A DNA stretch of 64,000 nt from Streptomyces sp. WM4235 (GCF_001279725.1 NZ_LGDE01000046.1:1-64000); one strand, 5' to 3'. Positions 36,435 through 45,696 are shown, counted from the first letter of the stretch. Numbers and translations: made by a program. Notes: generated by a model from the sequence alone, not told the origin.

Positions 36435-36540
36435 GGGCGCGCTGTCGACAGGTCCTCGGACTTGTAGTTGCACGAACAGGTGCACTTCACACCGTTGCGG
36501 GACAGTTCCGGATTCGCACCGGATTCCCCTGCGACGACAG
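36435..36540 (-). promoter_or_regulatory. cobalamin (B12) riboswitch in the nrdABS leader
   Basis: On the minus strand the core reads GGGGAATCCGG, GGTGCGAATCC (36510-36520), CTGTCCCGCAACGGT (36491-36505) and a B12-box-like AAGTCCGAGGACCTGTC (36447-36463). These are the diagnostic conserved blocks in correct order and spacing. It lies ~170 nt before the nrdA start. B12 binding is expected to switch off the class Ia reductase when B12 is available for the class II enzyme, as reported for S. coelicolor nrdABS. Confidence 0.9.
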
Positions 36541-36548
36541 CGAGCACG

Positions 36549-36596
36549 AGCATACATGTGGGGGCGGGTGGATGCGTGACCCCCCACATGTTGTGT
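36549..36596 (-). promoter_or_regulatory. paired NrdR-like boxes over the nrdA promoter
   Basis: Two 16-bp elements (36581-36596 and 36549-36564) lie 32 bp centre to centre, three helical turns. They form an 11-bp inverted repeat ACATGTGGGGG...CCCCCACATGT. The first fits the NrdR pattern ACAC-A-AT-T moderately. A -10-like TATGCT (36549-36554, minus strand) lies inside the second, so NrdR would block transcription. Confidence 0.6.
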
Positions 36597-36604
36597 CGGC
36601 GTGG

Positions 36605-37102
36605 TTACAGCTCCAGACGGTAGGTCAGGAGGGTGAGGCCCGGGATCGGGGCCCAGTCTCGTTCTGGTGTTCGGGTGAAGCCGAGGCGCTCGTAGATCCT
36701 GTGCGCCCCCGTCATCGACCTCTGGGTGGACAACACCAGGTGCGTCACGCCCTCCAAGGCCCCCGCCCGGGCCATGCACGCCCGCACCAGGGCCTCGCCC
36801 GCGCCGCGTCCGCGCGCCTCGCGGGCGACGGCCAACATCCGGAACTCCGCCTCGCCCGGACCGGCGATGTCGGCCAGCGGGCTCGTGTTCGAGGCGAACG
36901 TCACCCCGCCGAGGACCGTGCCGTCGTGGTCCGCGACGAGCACCTCCCCGGAGACGGCCCGGCCGGCGACGTCGCGCAGCACGTTCAGGTAGAAGTCGTC
37001 CTCGTTGAAGTCCAGCAGCCCGTCGTCCAGGTAGGCCCGCGCGGTGATCTCGCCGAGCTCTTCGTATTCGGCGACCGAGGCCGCCCTGATCACGATGTCC
37101 AT
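36605..37102 (-). CDS. GNAT family N-acetyltransferase
   Basis: A 165-residue GNAT fold protein. The acetyl-CoA pyrophosphate loop is VAREARGRGAGEALVRAC (~90-107), and motif B is AHRIYERLGFTRTPERDW. The substrate is unknown. It is transcribed toward nrdA and ends 9 nt before the NrdR boxes, so the nrd promoter lies immediately behind its stop. Confidence 0.85.
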   Translation of the reverse strand: MDIVIRAASVAEYEELGEITARAYLDDGLLDFNEDDFYLNVLRDVAGRAVSGEVLVADHDGTVLGGVTFASNTSPLADIAGPGEAEFRMLAVAREARGRGAGEALVRACMARAGALEGVTHLVLSTQRSMTGAHRIYERLGFTRTPERDWAPIPGLTLLTYRLEL

Positions 37103-37216
37103 GCCGTCGAGTGTGTCGGACCGGCGGGCGATTGGTCGCGCGTGTCCACGGACGGGGATGCGAAGGGGGCGTCCCCCGGCGCGGACCGGTGCGGACCGGC
37201 GCGGACGGGCACGCGA

Positions 37217-37254
37217 AAGGGCCGCCGCGTTCCCGGGGGAACGCGGCGGCCCTT
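37217..37254. terminator. terminator of cstA-ybdD
   Basis: Perfect 18-bp arms (AAGGGCCGCCGCGTTCCC and its complement) with a GG loop, 18 nt beyond the ybdD stop. Confidence 0.85.
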
Positions 37255-37272
37255 CGAAGGCCCCGGAGGGGG

Positions 37273-37479
37273 TCAGCAGCAGCGGAAGCCCTCGCGCGGG
37301 TCGGCCTCGCGGGCGTCGGTGCGGGCCCGCTCGAAGGCGCGCCGCGTCATGACCTCGGCGTTGGTGTCGTGCGCGCGGGCGTGCGCGACGTACCGGTCGT
37401 ACGCGGCCTCGCCCGAGAACTCACGGACGTAGAACCGGGTCTTCGCCCACGCGCCGCGCACGGCCGTCAGGCCGCTCAC
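37273..37479 (-). CDS. YbdD/YjiX (DUF466) family small protein
   Basis: A 68-residue protein with KTRFYVREFSGEAAYDRYV and HARAHDTNAEVMTRRAFERAR, the family pattern of the small partner encoded after CstA/BtsT-type transporters; it ends GFRCC. The GTG start overlaps the cstA stop by 4 nt. Its role is unclear; co-occurrence suggests it assists the transporter. Confidence 0.88.
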   Translation of the reverse strand: MSGLTAVRGAWAKTRFYVREFSGEAAYDRYVAHARAHDTNAEVMTRRAFERARTDAREADPREGFRCC

Positions 37480-39689
37480 GCGACCGGTTCCCGGGTCTTG
37501 CCGCCGCCGGAGTCGAGGCCCGCCGCGGTGAGTTCCGCCCGTTCCTCGGGGGTGGCGATCAGACCGGCCGGGGCGACGATCTTCGACTCGGTCCACGGGG
37601 TCTCGGTGAGGGTGACCGTCTCCGGCTTGCGGACGGCCTTGACGCAGGTCCGGGCCGCGTCCAGCAGCACGATGATGATCAGGACCGCGAACAGCACCGA
37701 CAGGACGCCGTCCACCGTGGCGTTGGTGACCACGGTGTGCATCTCGCCCATGTTCTTGGCGGGCTTGAGCACCTTCCCGGCCTCGATGCCGTCCTGGTAC
37801 AGGTCCCGCTGCGCGAAGAACCCGATCTTCGGGTTGTCGGAGAAGATCTTCTGGTAGCTGGCGGTGAGGGTGACCGCCACGTCCCAGGCCAGCGGGACGC
37901 CCGTCACCCAGGCCCACTTCAGCCGGCCCGACTTGATCAGCAGCGTGGTGCAGACGGCCAGGGCCACCGCCGCGAGGAGCTGGTTCGCGATGCCGAACAG
38001 CGGGAAGAGCTGGTTGATGCCGCCCAGCGGGTCACTGACACCCACCCACAGGAAGTAGCCCCAGCCACCGACGACGACCGCGCTCGCGATCCACACGCCC
38101 GGCTTCCAGCTGACGTCCTTGAAGGACTTGTGCACGTTGCCGAGGGTGTCCTGGAGCATGAACCGGCCGACTCGGGTGCCCGCGTCGACGGTGGTCAGGA
38201 TGAACAGCGCCTCGAACATGATGGCGAAGTGGTACCAGAAGGCCTTCATCCCGGCGCCGCCGATGACCGACGAGAAGATCTCCGACATTCCGAGTGCGAA
38301 GGTCGGCGCGCCGCCCGTCCGCGACAGCAGGCTGGTCTCCTCCACGTCCTTCGCCGCCTGGGCGAGGGCCTCCGGGGAGATGGCGAAGCCGAAGTTCGTC
38401 ACCGCCTGCGAGGCGGTCTCGACGGTGGTGCCGACCACGCCGGCGGGGGAGTTGACCGCGAAGAACAGCCCGGGCTCGATGATGCAGGCCGCGATCACCG
38501 CCATGACGGCGACGAAGGACTCGGTGAGCATCGCGCCGTAGCCGATGACCTGGACCTGGGTCTCCTTCTGGATCATCTTCGGGGTGGTGCCCGAGGAGAC
38601 CAGGGAGTGGAAGCCCGACAGGGCGCCACAAGCGATGGTGATGAACACGAAGGGGAACATCGAACCGGCGAAGACCGGCCCGTCGCCGCGCGAGGCGAAC
38701 TCGGTCACCGCGGGCATCTTCAGCATCGGCATGGCGATGACCACGCCCACCGCGAGCAGCGCGATGGTGCCGACCTTCATGAAGGTGGAGAGGTAGTCGC
38801 GGGGCGCGAGCAGCATCCACACCGGCAGCACCGACGCCACGAAGCCGTACGCGACCATCCAGATGACGAGGGTCTGCTTGTCGAGGGTGAAGAACTCGGC
38901 GAGCGAGGAGTCCGCCACCCAGCCGCCCGAGACGATGGCGAGCAGCAGCAGGGCGACGCCGATCAGCGACACCTCGGTGACGCGCCCGGGGCGCAGCACG
39001 CGCAGGTAGAAGCCCATGAACAGGGCGATGGGGATGGTCATGCCGATGGAGAAGACGCCCCAGGGGGAGTCCGCCAGGGCGTTGACGATGACCAGCGCCA
39101 GTACGGCGAGCAGGATGATCATGATGGCGAACACGGCGACCAGGGCGGCGGCTCCGCCCACCGGGCCGATCTCGTCACGGGCCATCTGTCCGAGCGAACG
39201 GCCGTTGCGCCGGGTCGAGAAGAAGAGCGTGACCATGTCCTGGACCGCGCCGGCGAAGATCACGCCCGCGACGATCCAGATGGTGCCCGGGAGGTAGCCC
39301 ATCTGCGAGGCGAGCACCGGGCCGACCAGCGGGCCCGCTCCGGCGACGGCGGCGAAGTGGTGGCCGAAGAGCACGCGACGGTCGGTGGGGTGGAAGTCGA
39401 CACCGTTGTCAAGGCGTTCGGCCGGGGTCGCCCGGGTCTTGTCCACCTTCAGTACGCGGTTCGCGATGAAGCGCGCGTAAAAGCGGTAGCCGATCGCGTA
39501 CGAGCCCAGGGCGGCGGCGAGCAGCCACGCGGCCGAGATCTCCTCGCCCCGGGAGAGGGCCAGTACGCCCCAGCCGATCGCGCCGATGAGACCGACGAGC
39601 ACCCAGACGGCGATCGACTTCGGCGAGAGCCCCCCTGACGAGGCTCCCGCCGTGTCCCGTTGTGTACCTGTTGCTTCCGGTTCCGCCAT
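37476..39689 (-). CDS. cstA: carbon starvation protein A (CstA/BtsT-type transporter)
   Basis: A 737-residue inner-membrane transporter with ~16-18 hydrophobic helices. Family segments include FGHHFAAVAGAGPLVGPVLA, FFSTRRNGRSLGQMARDEIG and CGALSGFHSLVSSGTTPKMI. Relatives import pyruvate or peptides during starvation. ATG 39689 follows GAGGGG. A hairpin lies in its leader. It is coupled to ybdD. Confidence 0.93.
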   Translation of the reverse strand: MAEPEATGTQRDTAGASSGGLSPKSIAVWVLVGLIGAIGWGVLALSRGEEISAAWLLAAALGSYAIGYRFYARFIANRVLKVDKTRATPAERLDNGVDFHPTDRRVLFGHHFAAVAGAGPLVGPVLASQMGYLPGTIWIVAGVIFAGAVQDMVTLFFSTRRNGRSLGQMARDEIGPVGGAAALVAVFAIMIILLAVLALVIVNALADSPWGVFSIGMTIPIALFMGFYLRVLRPGRVTEVSLIGVALLLLAIVSGGWVADSSLAEFFTLDKQTLVIWMVAYGFVASVLPVWMLLAPRDYLSTFMKVGTIALLAVGVVIAMPMLKMPAVTEFASRGDGPVFAGSMFPFVFITIACGALSGFHSLVSSGTTPKMIQKETQVQVIGYGAMLTESFVAVMAVIAACIIEPGLFFAVNSPAGVVGTTVETASQAVTNFGFAISPEALAQAAKDVEETSLLSRTGGAPTFALGMSEIFSSVIGGAGMKAFWYHFAIMFEALFILTTVDAGTRVGRFMLQDTLGNVHKSFKDVSWKPGVWIASAVVVGGWGYFLWVGVSDPLGGINQLFPLFGIANQLLAAVALAVCTTLLIKSGRLKWAWVTGVPLAWDVAVTLTASYQKIFSDNPKIGFFAQRDLYQDGIEAGKVLKPAKNMGEMHTVVTNATVDGVLSVLFAVLIIIVLLDAARTCVKAVRKPETVTLTETPWTESKIVAPAGLIATPEERAELTAAGLDSGGGKTREPVA

Positions 39690-39733
39690 GATCGTCGTCC
39701 CCTCGTTGATCACTGCTTGAGCGCAGGGAATCT

Positions 39734-39766
39734 ACGGGGGCCTGACCGGTGAACGTAAGCCCCCGT
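39734..39766 (-). terminator. hairpin between dasR and cstA
   Basis: ACGGGGGC/GCCCCCGT, 8-bp perfect arms with a 17-nt loop, ~55 nt past dasR and ~45 nt before cstA. It is most likely the dasR terminator; a leader-attenuation role for cstA is possible. No other element was found in this gap. Confidence 0.5.
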
Positions 39767-39818
39767 CCGTATAGCGGTACGAGCGTCCACCGGGGGTCGA
39801 TCAGGAGTCAACCGTTGA

Positions 39819-40583
39819 TCAGAGAGCAGGTCGCTGAAGGCGGGCGACGAATTTATAACGGTCGCCGCGATACACCGAACGTACCCATTCGACCGGTTCG
39901 CCGTCGGCGTCCAGCGAGTGTCGGGAGAGCATCAGCATCGGCAGGCCGACGTCGGTGCCGAGCAGTCCGGCCTCGCGCGGGGTGGCCAGCGAGGTCTCGA
40001 TGGTCTCCTCGGCCTCCGCGAGCCGTACGTCGTACACCTCGGCGAGGGCGGTGTAGAGGGAGGTGTACTTGGCCAGCGAACGGCGCAGCGCGGGGAAGCG
40101 CTTGGCCGACAGGTGGGTGGTCTCGATGGCCATCGGCTCACCGCTCGCCAGGCGCAGTCGCTCGATGCGCAGCACCCGTCCACCGGTGGTGATCTTGAGC
40201 AGTCCGGCGAGCGTGTCGTCGGCCGTCACGTAGCCGATGTCGAGCAGCTGCGAGGTGGGCTCCAGTCCCTGGGCCCTCATGTCCTCGGTGTACGAGGAGA
40301 GTTGGAGCGGCTGGGACACCTTGGGCTTGGCCACGAAGGTGCCCTTGCCCTGGATGCGTTCCAGCCGGCCCTCGACGACGAGTTCCTGCAGGGCCTGGCG
40401 GACCGTGGTCCGCGAGGTGTCGAACTCGGCCGCCAGCGTGCGCTCCGGCGGCACCGGGGTGCCCGGGGGGAGCGTCTCGGTCATGTCGAGCAAGTGCCGC
40501 TTGAGTCGGTAGTACTTGGGCACCCGCGCCGTGCGAGTGGCCGCCCCGCCTTCCGGCTCCGTGGTCGCCCCTTCGGTGGCCAT
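39819..40583 (-). CDS. dasR: GntR/HutC-family global regulator DasR
   Basis: A 254-residue regulator (the known DasR length). A GntR winged helix is at ~20-90 ([33 protein letters not shown]), then a UTRA effector domain with [17 protein letters not shown] and [16 protein letters not shown]. DasR represses N-acetylglucosamine uptake, chitin and antibiotic genes until glucosamine-6-phosphate binds. ATG 40583 has GGAAGG at 9-nt spacing. It is divergent from dasA, with dre sites between. Confidence 0.95.
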   Translation of the reverse strand: MATEGATTEPEGGAATRTARVPKYYRLKRHLLDMTETLPPGTPVPPERTLAAEFDTSRTTVRQALQELVVEGRLERIQGKGTFVAKPKVSQPLQLSSYTEDMRAQGLEPTSQLLDIGYVTADDTLAGLLKITTGGRVLRIERLRLASGEPMAIETTHLSAKRFPALRRSLAKYTSLYTALAEVYDVRLAEAEETIETSLATPREAGLLGTDVGLPMLMLSRHSLDADGEPVEWVRSVYRGDRYKFVARLQRPAL

Positions 40584-40741
40584 CGCCGCCCGCCTTCCCG
40601 ACTCCAGTTTCGCTGCCGTCACCGGCTCCTCCATATGTGCGGTCACATCGTGACACGAGCGGGAGGACAGGCCTCCTCCCTCCCCCAGGTGTCGGTCCGA
40701 TAACGGACCGATCACCCGCTCATTAGACCCTTGACACCCCT

Positions 40742-40781
40742 AAAGGTCTAGGCCAAGCTCCGGTTGCTGGTCTAAACCAAT
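40742..40781 (+). promoter_or_regulatory. two dre (DasR-responsive) sites before dasA
   Basis: GCTGGTCTAAACCAAT (40766-40781) matches the consensus ACTGGTCTAGACCACT at 13 of 16; AAAGGTCTAGGCCAAG (40742-40757) at 11 of 16. Centres are 24 bp apart. A TTGACA lies at 40731, so the sites overlap the dasA promoter region. Confidence 0.8.
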
Positions 40782-40873
40782 ATGGATCGGATCCCGGCCC
40801 CACGTGCAGTACTTCGCGTATGTCACCGCGGCGGGCAAGGGAAGTGCATGAAGGCATCCCTGAGGAGGGTGGC

Positions 40874-42163
40874 GTGAAGCGCAAGCTCATCGCGGCGGTT
40901 GGAGTCGCGGGCATGGTTATCGGCCTGGCGGCGTGCGGTGGCTCGGACGACAAGGGCGGCAACACTGCCGACAAGGCGTCCGGCGCCAAGGAGTTGACCG
41001 TCTGGCTGACGGTCGACGCCCAGAACAACTGGCCGGAGCTGGTGAAGGCCGCCGACGACGCGGTCGTCGCGAAGCACCCCGGTCTCACCGTCAAGCACGA
41101 GTACTACGGCTGGCCGGACAAGAACGCCAAGCTGGACGCCGTGCTCGCCACGGACAAGGCGCCGGACGTCGTCGAGATGGGCAACTCCGAGATGATCGGC
41201 TACATGTCGACCGGAGCCTTCTCCGAGGTGGACCCGTCGAAGTTCGACAACTCCTCCGCGTGGCTGGACGCCCTCAAGGAGTCCGTGACCTACGACGGCA
41301 AGACGTACGGCGTCCCGTACTACGCCGGTGGCCGCGTCGGCACCTGGCGCAAGGACCTGGCCGCGGAGGCCGGCGTCACCGCCGCCCCCAAGACCTGGGC
41401 CGAGTACACCGGCGCGCTGGACAAGATCCAGGCCGCCAAGGGCGACAAGTTCAGCGCCCTGTACCAGCCGTCGCCCGACTGGTACGCCGCGATGTCCTAC
41501 GTCTACGACGCCGGCGGCGCCATCGCCAAGAAGGACGGCGACAAGTGGAAGGGCACCCTGTCCTCCCCCGAGTCGCTGAAGGGGCTCAAGCAGTACAAGG
41601 AGCTCCTCGACAAGTACATGCACGCGGACAAGACCAAGGACGAGTCCGACCGCCCGGTCGTCTTCGCCCAGGGCAACTCCGCCGCCATCTTCGCCGCCGC
41701 CTGGGAGGGCGCCACCGCGGCCGACCCGAAGAACGACAAGGTCGGCGGCTTGAAGGACAAGCTGGAGAACTTCGTCCAGCCCGGCCCGAACGGCAAGAAC
41801 CTCCCGGTCTTCCTCGGCGGCTCCGACCTCGCGGTCCCGGCCAAGTCCAAGGCCAAGGACATCGCCTCCGAGTGGATCAACGCCTTCACCGGCGCGCAGG
41901 GCCAGAAGGGCCTGATCGCCAAGGGCAACCTGCCCAACAACAAGACGGACCTCGGCCCGCTGAAGTCCGCCCCGGCGACGCAGGTCGCGGCCACCGCCGC
42001 CGAGTCCTCCTGGTTCGTGCCGACCGCCCCGGGCTGGGGCCAGGTCGAGAAGGCCAAGCTCCTGCAGACCCTGCTCCAGGAGATCGGCACCGGCAAGAAG
42101 TCGGTCGAGGACGCGGCCAAGGCCGCCGACGCCGAGATCGACAAGGTCATCAACAGCAAGTGA
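40874..42163 (+). CDS. dasA: N,N'-diacetylchitobiose ABC transporter, substrate-binding lipoprotein DasA
   Basis: A 429-residue family 1 solute-binding lipoprotein. Signal peptide KRKLIAAVGVAGMVIGLAAC ends in the lipobox LAAC (Cys at ~21), then a Gly/Ser/Asp linker. The GTG start has GAGGAGG upstream. The DasA role as chitobiose binder follows from synteny with dasR-dasBC-dasD. A strong hairpin follows the stop. No ATPase gene is present; in this family the shared MsiK ATPase, encoded elsewhere, is used. Confidence 0.93.
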   Translation: MKRKLIAAVGVAGMVIGLAACGGSDDKGGNTADKASGAKELTVWLTVDAQNNWPELVKAADDAVVAKHPGLTVKHEYYGWPDKNAKLDAVLATDKAPDVVEMGNSEMIGYMSTGAFSEVDPSKFDNSSAWLDALKESVTYDGKTYGVPYYAGGRVGTWRKDLAAEAGVTAAPKTWAEYTGALDKIQAAKGDKFSALYQPSPDWYAAMSYVYDAGGAIAKKDGDKWKGTLSSPESLKGLKQYKELLDKYMHADKTKDESDRPVVFAQGNSAAIFAAAWEGATAADPKNDKVGGLKDKLENFVQPGPNGKNLPVFLGGSDLAVPAKSKAKDIASEWINAFTGAQGQKGLIAKGNLPNNKTDLGPLKSAPATQVAATAAESSWFVPTAPGWGQVEKAKLLQTLLQEIGTGKKSVEDAAKAADAEIDKVINSK

Positions 42164-42173
42164 CCTGTAGCCG

Positions 42174-42204
42174 GCAGGGCCCCGCCACATCGGCGGGGCC
42201 CTGC
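42174..42204 (+). terminator. intercistronic hairpin dasA-dasB
   Basis: GCAGGGCCCCGCC-ACATC-GGCGGGGCCCTGC, perfect 13-bp stem 10 nt after dasA. It likely gives partial termination or 3'-end protection so the binding protein is made in excess over the permeases. Confidence 0.7.
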
Positions 42205-42239
42205 TGCCCGTCAAGAGAGGGACCCCCGAGGAGCGCGCG

Positions 42240-43235
42240 ATGAGTGCCGCACAGACAACCACCGCCGACCTGCCGCCGGCGAAGCAGAACACCTCCGTTG
42301 GAATCGGGACGGGACGTACGGGCAAGCCGGGGAAGCCGACCCGCAAGGGTTCCGGCGCGACCCCGTGGCTGCTGCTCGCCCCGTGCCTCCTGGTCATCGT
42401 CCTCGTCATGGGGTACCCGCTCTTCAGACTCGTGTCCCTCTCCTTCCAGAGCTTCGGCAAGTCCGAACTCTGGGGCTTCAAGGACGCCGAGTTCGTCGGG
42501 CTCGACAACTTCACCAAGATCCTCGGCGACGGGGTCTTCTGGACCGTCGTCCTGCGCACCGCCGTCTTCGCGGCCGGCGCCGTCGTCCTGACGATGGTCA
42601 TCGGCATGCTGATCGCGCTGCTGCTCCAGAAGGTGTCCGGCTTCGTCAAGGCGCTCATCAGCATCGCCCTCGTGGCGAGCTGGGGCATGCCGATCATCGT
42701 CGCCACCGCCGTCTTCAAGTGGCTCTTCGACGCCGACTACGGCGTCCTCAACTACCTGATGAGCAAGTTGCCCGGCGTCGACATGATCGGGCACAACTGG
42801 TTCGCCAGCGGCCCCCAGGGCCTCGCGGTCATCATGCTCCTGGTGGTCTGGGGGGCGGTGCCCTTCGTCGTCATCACGCTCAGCGCGGGCCTCACCCAGG
42901 TGCCCAAGGAACTGGAGGAGGCCGCGCGCCTCGACGGCGCCGGCGCGTGGGGCGTGTTCCGCCACGTCACCCTGCCGATCCTGAAGCCGATCATCGTGAT
43001 GCTGACGACCCTCTCGGTCATCTGGGACATGGGCGTCTTCCCGCAGGTCTTCGTGATGCGCAACGGCAACCCCGAGGCCGAGTTCCAGCTGCTGACCACC
43101 TACTCCTACCAGCAGGCCTTCGTGGTCAACGACTACTCGGGCGGCTCCGCCATCGCCCTCGTGACCGTTCTGCTGCTGCTCGGAGTGGTCGCCGTCTACA
43201 TGCGCCAGATGCTCAAGATCGGAGAGGTGGAGTGA
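42240..43235 (+). CDS. dasB: chitobiose ABC transporter permease DasB
   Basis: A 331-residue permease with six membrane helices after a polar ~45-residue N-terminus. The EAA loop for ATPase contact is ELEEAARLDGAGAWGVFRHV (~220). ATG follows GGGACCCCCGAGGAG. Its stop overlaps the dasC start (GTGA). Confidence 0.93.
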   Translation: MSAAQTTTADLPPAKQNTSVGIGTGRTGKPGKPTRKGSGATPWLLLAPCLLVIVLVMGYPLFRLVSLSFQSFGKSELWGFKDAEFVGLDNFTKILGDGVFWTVVLRTAVFAAGAVVLTMVIGMLIALLLQKVSGFVKALISIALVASWGMPIIVATAVFKWLFDADYGVLNYLMSKLPGVDMIGHNWFASGPQGLAVIMLLVVWGAVPFVVITLSAGLTQVPKELEEAARLDGAGAWGVFRHVTLPILKPIIVMLTTLSVIWDMGVFPQVFVMRNGNPEAEFQLLTTYSYQQAFVVNDYSGGSAIALVTVLLLLGVVAVYMRQMLKIGEVE

Positions 43236-44104
43236 CCTCGACCACCGCGACCCCGCCCGTCGCCCGCCGCAAGCAGAACAAGCCGAAGGCGAAGTCGAAG
43301 CTCGGCTGGAACCTCATCGGCCTCGTGGTCTTCGCCACCGTCGGCTTCCCGGTCTACTGGATGCTGAACACGGCCTTCAAGCCGGCCAAGGACGCGATCG
43401 ACCCGAACCCCCACTTCTTCCCGCGCACCTTCACCCTGGACAACTTCCGGCGTGCGCTGGAGATCTCCGACTTCTGGGGTCCCGTCGGCCGAAGCATGAT
43501 CGTCTCGCTCGTCGTCGTCTCCATCGGCATCGTCGTCGGCATGCTGGCCGCCCTGGCCATCTCCCGCTTCGCCTTCCGCGGCCGCAAGATCGTGATCGTC
43601 GGCATCCTCGCCGTCCAGATGATCCCGCTCGTCGCGATGATCATCCCGGTCTTCCTGCTCCTCAACGACCTCGGCCAGTACGACAAGCTCACCGGCCTGA
43701 TCATCACGTACCTGACGTTCATCCTCCCCTTCACCGTGTGGACGCTGCGCGGCTTCATCGTCAACATCCCGAAGGAACTGGAGGAGGCCGCCCAGGTCGA
43801 CGGCTGCACGCCGACCGGCGCCTTCCTGCGCGTGGTCTTCCCGCTGCTCGCCCCCGGCATGGTCGCCACCTCGGTCTACGGGTTCATCCAGGCGTGGAAC
43901 GAGTACCTCTACGCACTGATGCTGATGAGCCAGCAGAACCAGACCGCCACCGTCTGGCTCGGCAACTTCACCACCAAGAACGGCACCGAGTTCGCGCCCA
44001 TGATGGCCGGCTCCACCATGATGGCGATCCCGATCGTCGTGCTCTTCCTCATCGTCCAGCGCAAGATGGCCGCGGGCCTCACCGCCGGCGCCGTGAAGGG
44101 ATAA
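43232..44104 (+). CDS. dasC: chitobiose ABC transporter permease DasC
   Basis: A 290-residue partner permease; GTG start overlaps the dasB stop by 4 nt. It has a basic N-terminus (ARRKQNKPKAKSK), six helices, and the EAA loop ELEEAAQVDGCTPTGAFLRV. DasB and DasC form the channel for the chitin dimer. Confidence 0.93.
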   Translation: MTSTTATPPVARRKQNKPKAKSKLGWNLIGLVVFATVGFPVYWMLNTAFKPAKDAIDPNPHFFPRTFTLDNFRRALEISDFWGPVGRSMIVSLVVVSIGIVVGMLAALAISRFAFRGRKIVIVGILAVQMIPLVAMIIPVFLLLNDLGQYDKLTGLIITYLTFILPFTVWTLRGFIVNIPKELEEAAQVDGCTPTGAFLRVVFPLLAPGMVATSVYGFIQAWNEYLYALMLMSQQNQTATVWLGNFTTKNGTEFAPMMAGSTMMAIPIVVLFLIVQRKMAAGLTAGAVKG

Positions 44105-44110
44105 CGGCCC

Positions 44111-45604
44111 ATGACTGTCCTTGCGCACCACACCGACACCCTCACCCGGGACGCCCTCGCGGTGCTCCAGCCCGGCTTCGAGGGCACCACCGTCCCCGCC
44201 TGGCTGCTGCGCCGGGTCGGCGAGGGCCTCACCGCCGTCGGCCTCTTCGGCCGCAACATCACCTCGCCCGACCAGCTCTCCGCGCTGACCGCGCAACTGC
44301 GCGCCGAGCGCGACGACGTGCTGGTCGCCATCGACGAGGAGGGCGGCGACGTCACCCGCCTGGAGGTCCGCGGCGGCTCGTCCTTCCCCGGCAACCTGGC
44401 CCTAGGCGCGGTGGACGACACCGGGCTGACCCGTGACGTCGCCCGGGAGCTGGGTCGCCGGCTCGCCGAGTGCGGGGTCAACCTCAACTGGGCGCCCTCC
44501 GCCGACGTCAACTCCAACCCGGACAACCCGGTCATCGGCGTGCGGTCCTTCGGCGCCGACACCGACCTCGCCGCCCGCCACACCGCCGCGTACGTCGAGG
44601 GCCTCCAGGCCGCCGGCGTCGCCGCCTGCACCAAGCACTTCCCGGGCCACGGCGACACCAACGTCGACTCGCACCACGCGCTGCCCCGCATCGACGCGGA
44701 CCTCGACACCCTGACGGCGCGTGAACTCGTACCGTTCAAGGCCGCCATCGAGGCCGGCACGAAGGCCGTCATGAGCGCGCACATCCTGGTGCCCGCCCTC
44801 GACCCGACCCGCCCGGCCACGCTGAGTCCGCGCATCCTGACGGGGCTGCTGCGCAAGGAACTCGGCTACGAGGGCCTGATCGTCACCGACGGCATGGAGA
44901 TGCACGCCATCGCCGGCACGTACGGCATCGAGCGCGGCTCGGTCCTGGCCATCGCCGCGGGCGCCGACGCGATCTGCGTCGGCGGCGGGCTCGCCGACGA
45001 GGCGACCGTGCTCGCCCTGCGCGACGCGCTGGTCGCCGCCGTCCGCGAGGGCACGCTGCCCGAGGAGCGGCTCGCCGACGCCGCCGCCCGGGTCCGCGCC
45101 CTCGCCGAGTGGACCCGCCGATCCCGGGCCGCCGTCACCGATGCGGGCGCGCGGGAGGGGAACGCGCCCGACATCGGCCTGACGGCGGCCCGCAGGGCGG
45201 TGGTCGTGAGCGGTGCGCCGACTCCCGTCACCGCCCCGTACGTCGCCACGCTCGCACCCGTCGCGAACATCGCGGTGGGTGACGAGACCCCGTGGGGCGT
45301 CGCGGCGGAACTGGCCGAGCTGCTCCCGGGCACCCGCTCGGGCGTGTACCCGCAGGGCACCGGCGCCGGGGACGTCCTGGCGGCGGCGGGGGACCGCACC
45401 GTCGTCGCGGTCGTCCGGGACGCGCACCGGCACCCGTGGATGATCGAGGCCCTGGACGCGCTGGTCGCGGCCCGCCCCGACACGGTGGTGGTCGAGATGG
45501 GCCTGCCGCGCGCCGAGCCGCGCGGGGCGCTGTACATCGCGACGCACGGCGCCTCACGGGTGTGCGGACGGGCCGCCGCGGAGGTCATCGCGGGCGGCGT
45601 GTAG
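44111..45604 (+). CDS. dasD: glycoside hydrolase family 3 beta-N-acetylglucosaminidase (DasD)
   Basis: A 497-residue GH3/NagZ-type enzyme without signal peptide, hence cytosolic. Motifs are AIDEEGGDVTRL, CTKHFPGHGDTNVDSHHALP (acid/base His in the flexible loop) and LIVTDGMEMHAI (nucleophile Asp). It would split imported chitobiose to N-acetylglucosamine. It begins 6 nt after dasC, so it belongs to the das operon. The C-terminal domain has no extra module. Confidence 0.9.
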   Translation: MTVLAHHTDTLTRDALAVLQPGFEGTTVPAWLLRRVGEGLTAVGLFGRNITSPDQLSALTAQLRAERDDVLVAIDEEGGDVTRLEVRGGSSFPGNLALGAVDDTGLTRDVARELGRRLAECGVNLNWAPSADVNSNPDNPVIGVRSFGADTDLAARHTAAYVEGLQAAGVAACTKHFPGHGDTNVDSHHALPRIDADLDTLTARELVPFKAAIEAGTKAVMSAHILVPALDPTRPATLSPRILTGLLRKELGYEGLIVTDGMEMHAIAGTYGIERGSVLAIAAGADAICVGGGLADEATVLALRDALVAAVREGTLPEERLADAAARVRALAEWTRRSRAAVTDAGAREGNAPDIGLTAARRAVVVSGAPTPVTAPYVATLAPVANIAVGDETPWGVAAELAELLPGTRSGVYPQGTGAGDVLAAAGDRTVVAVVRDAHRHPWMIEALDALVAARPDTVVVEMGLPRAEPRGALYIATHGASRVCGRAAAEVIAGGV

Positions 45605-45623
45605 CCGCCGTCCGCCGCGAGTC

Positions 45624-45662
45624 ACGGAGCCGGGCACCCGTCACGGGGGTGCCCGGCTCCGT
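45624..45662. terminator. terminator of the das operon
   Basis: 16-bp perfect arms (ACGGAGCCGGGCACCC and its complement), 7-nt loop, 20 nt after the dasD stop. Confidence 0.85.
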
Positions 45663-45696
45663 CGTGTCCGGGGGCGGCCGGCGTGCCGGGTACGCG

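Noticed and set aside
36263..36589. Extension of nrdA upstream of GTG 36262
   Set aside because: The open frame runs through the cobalamin riboswitch and NrdR boxes; the GTG has the ribosome site.
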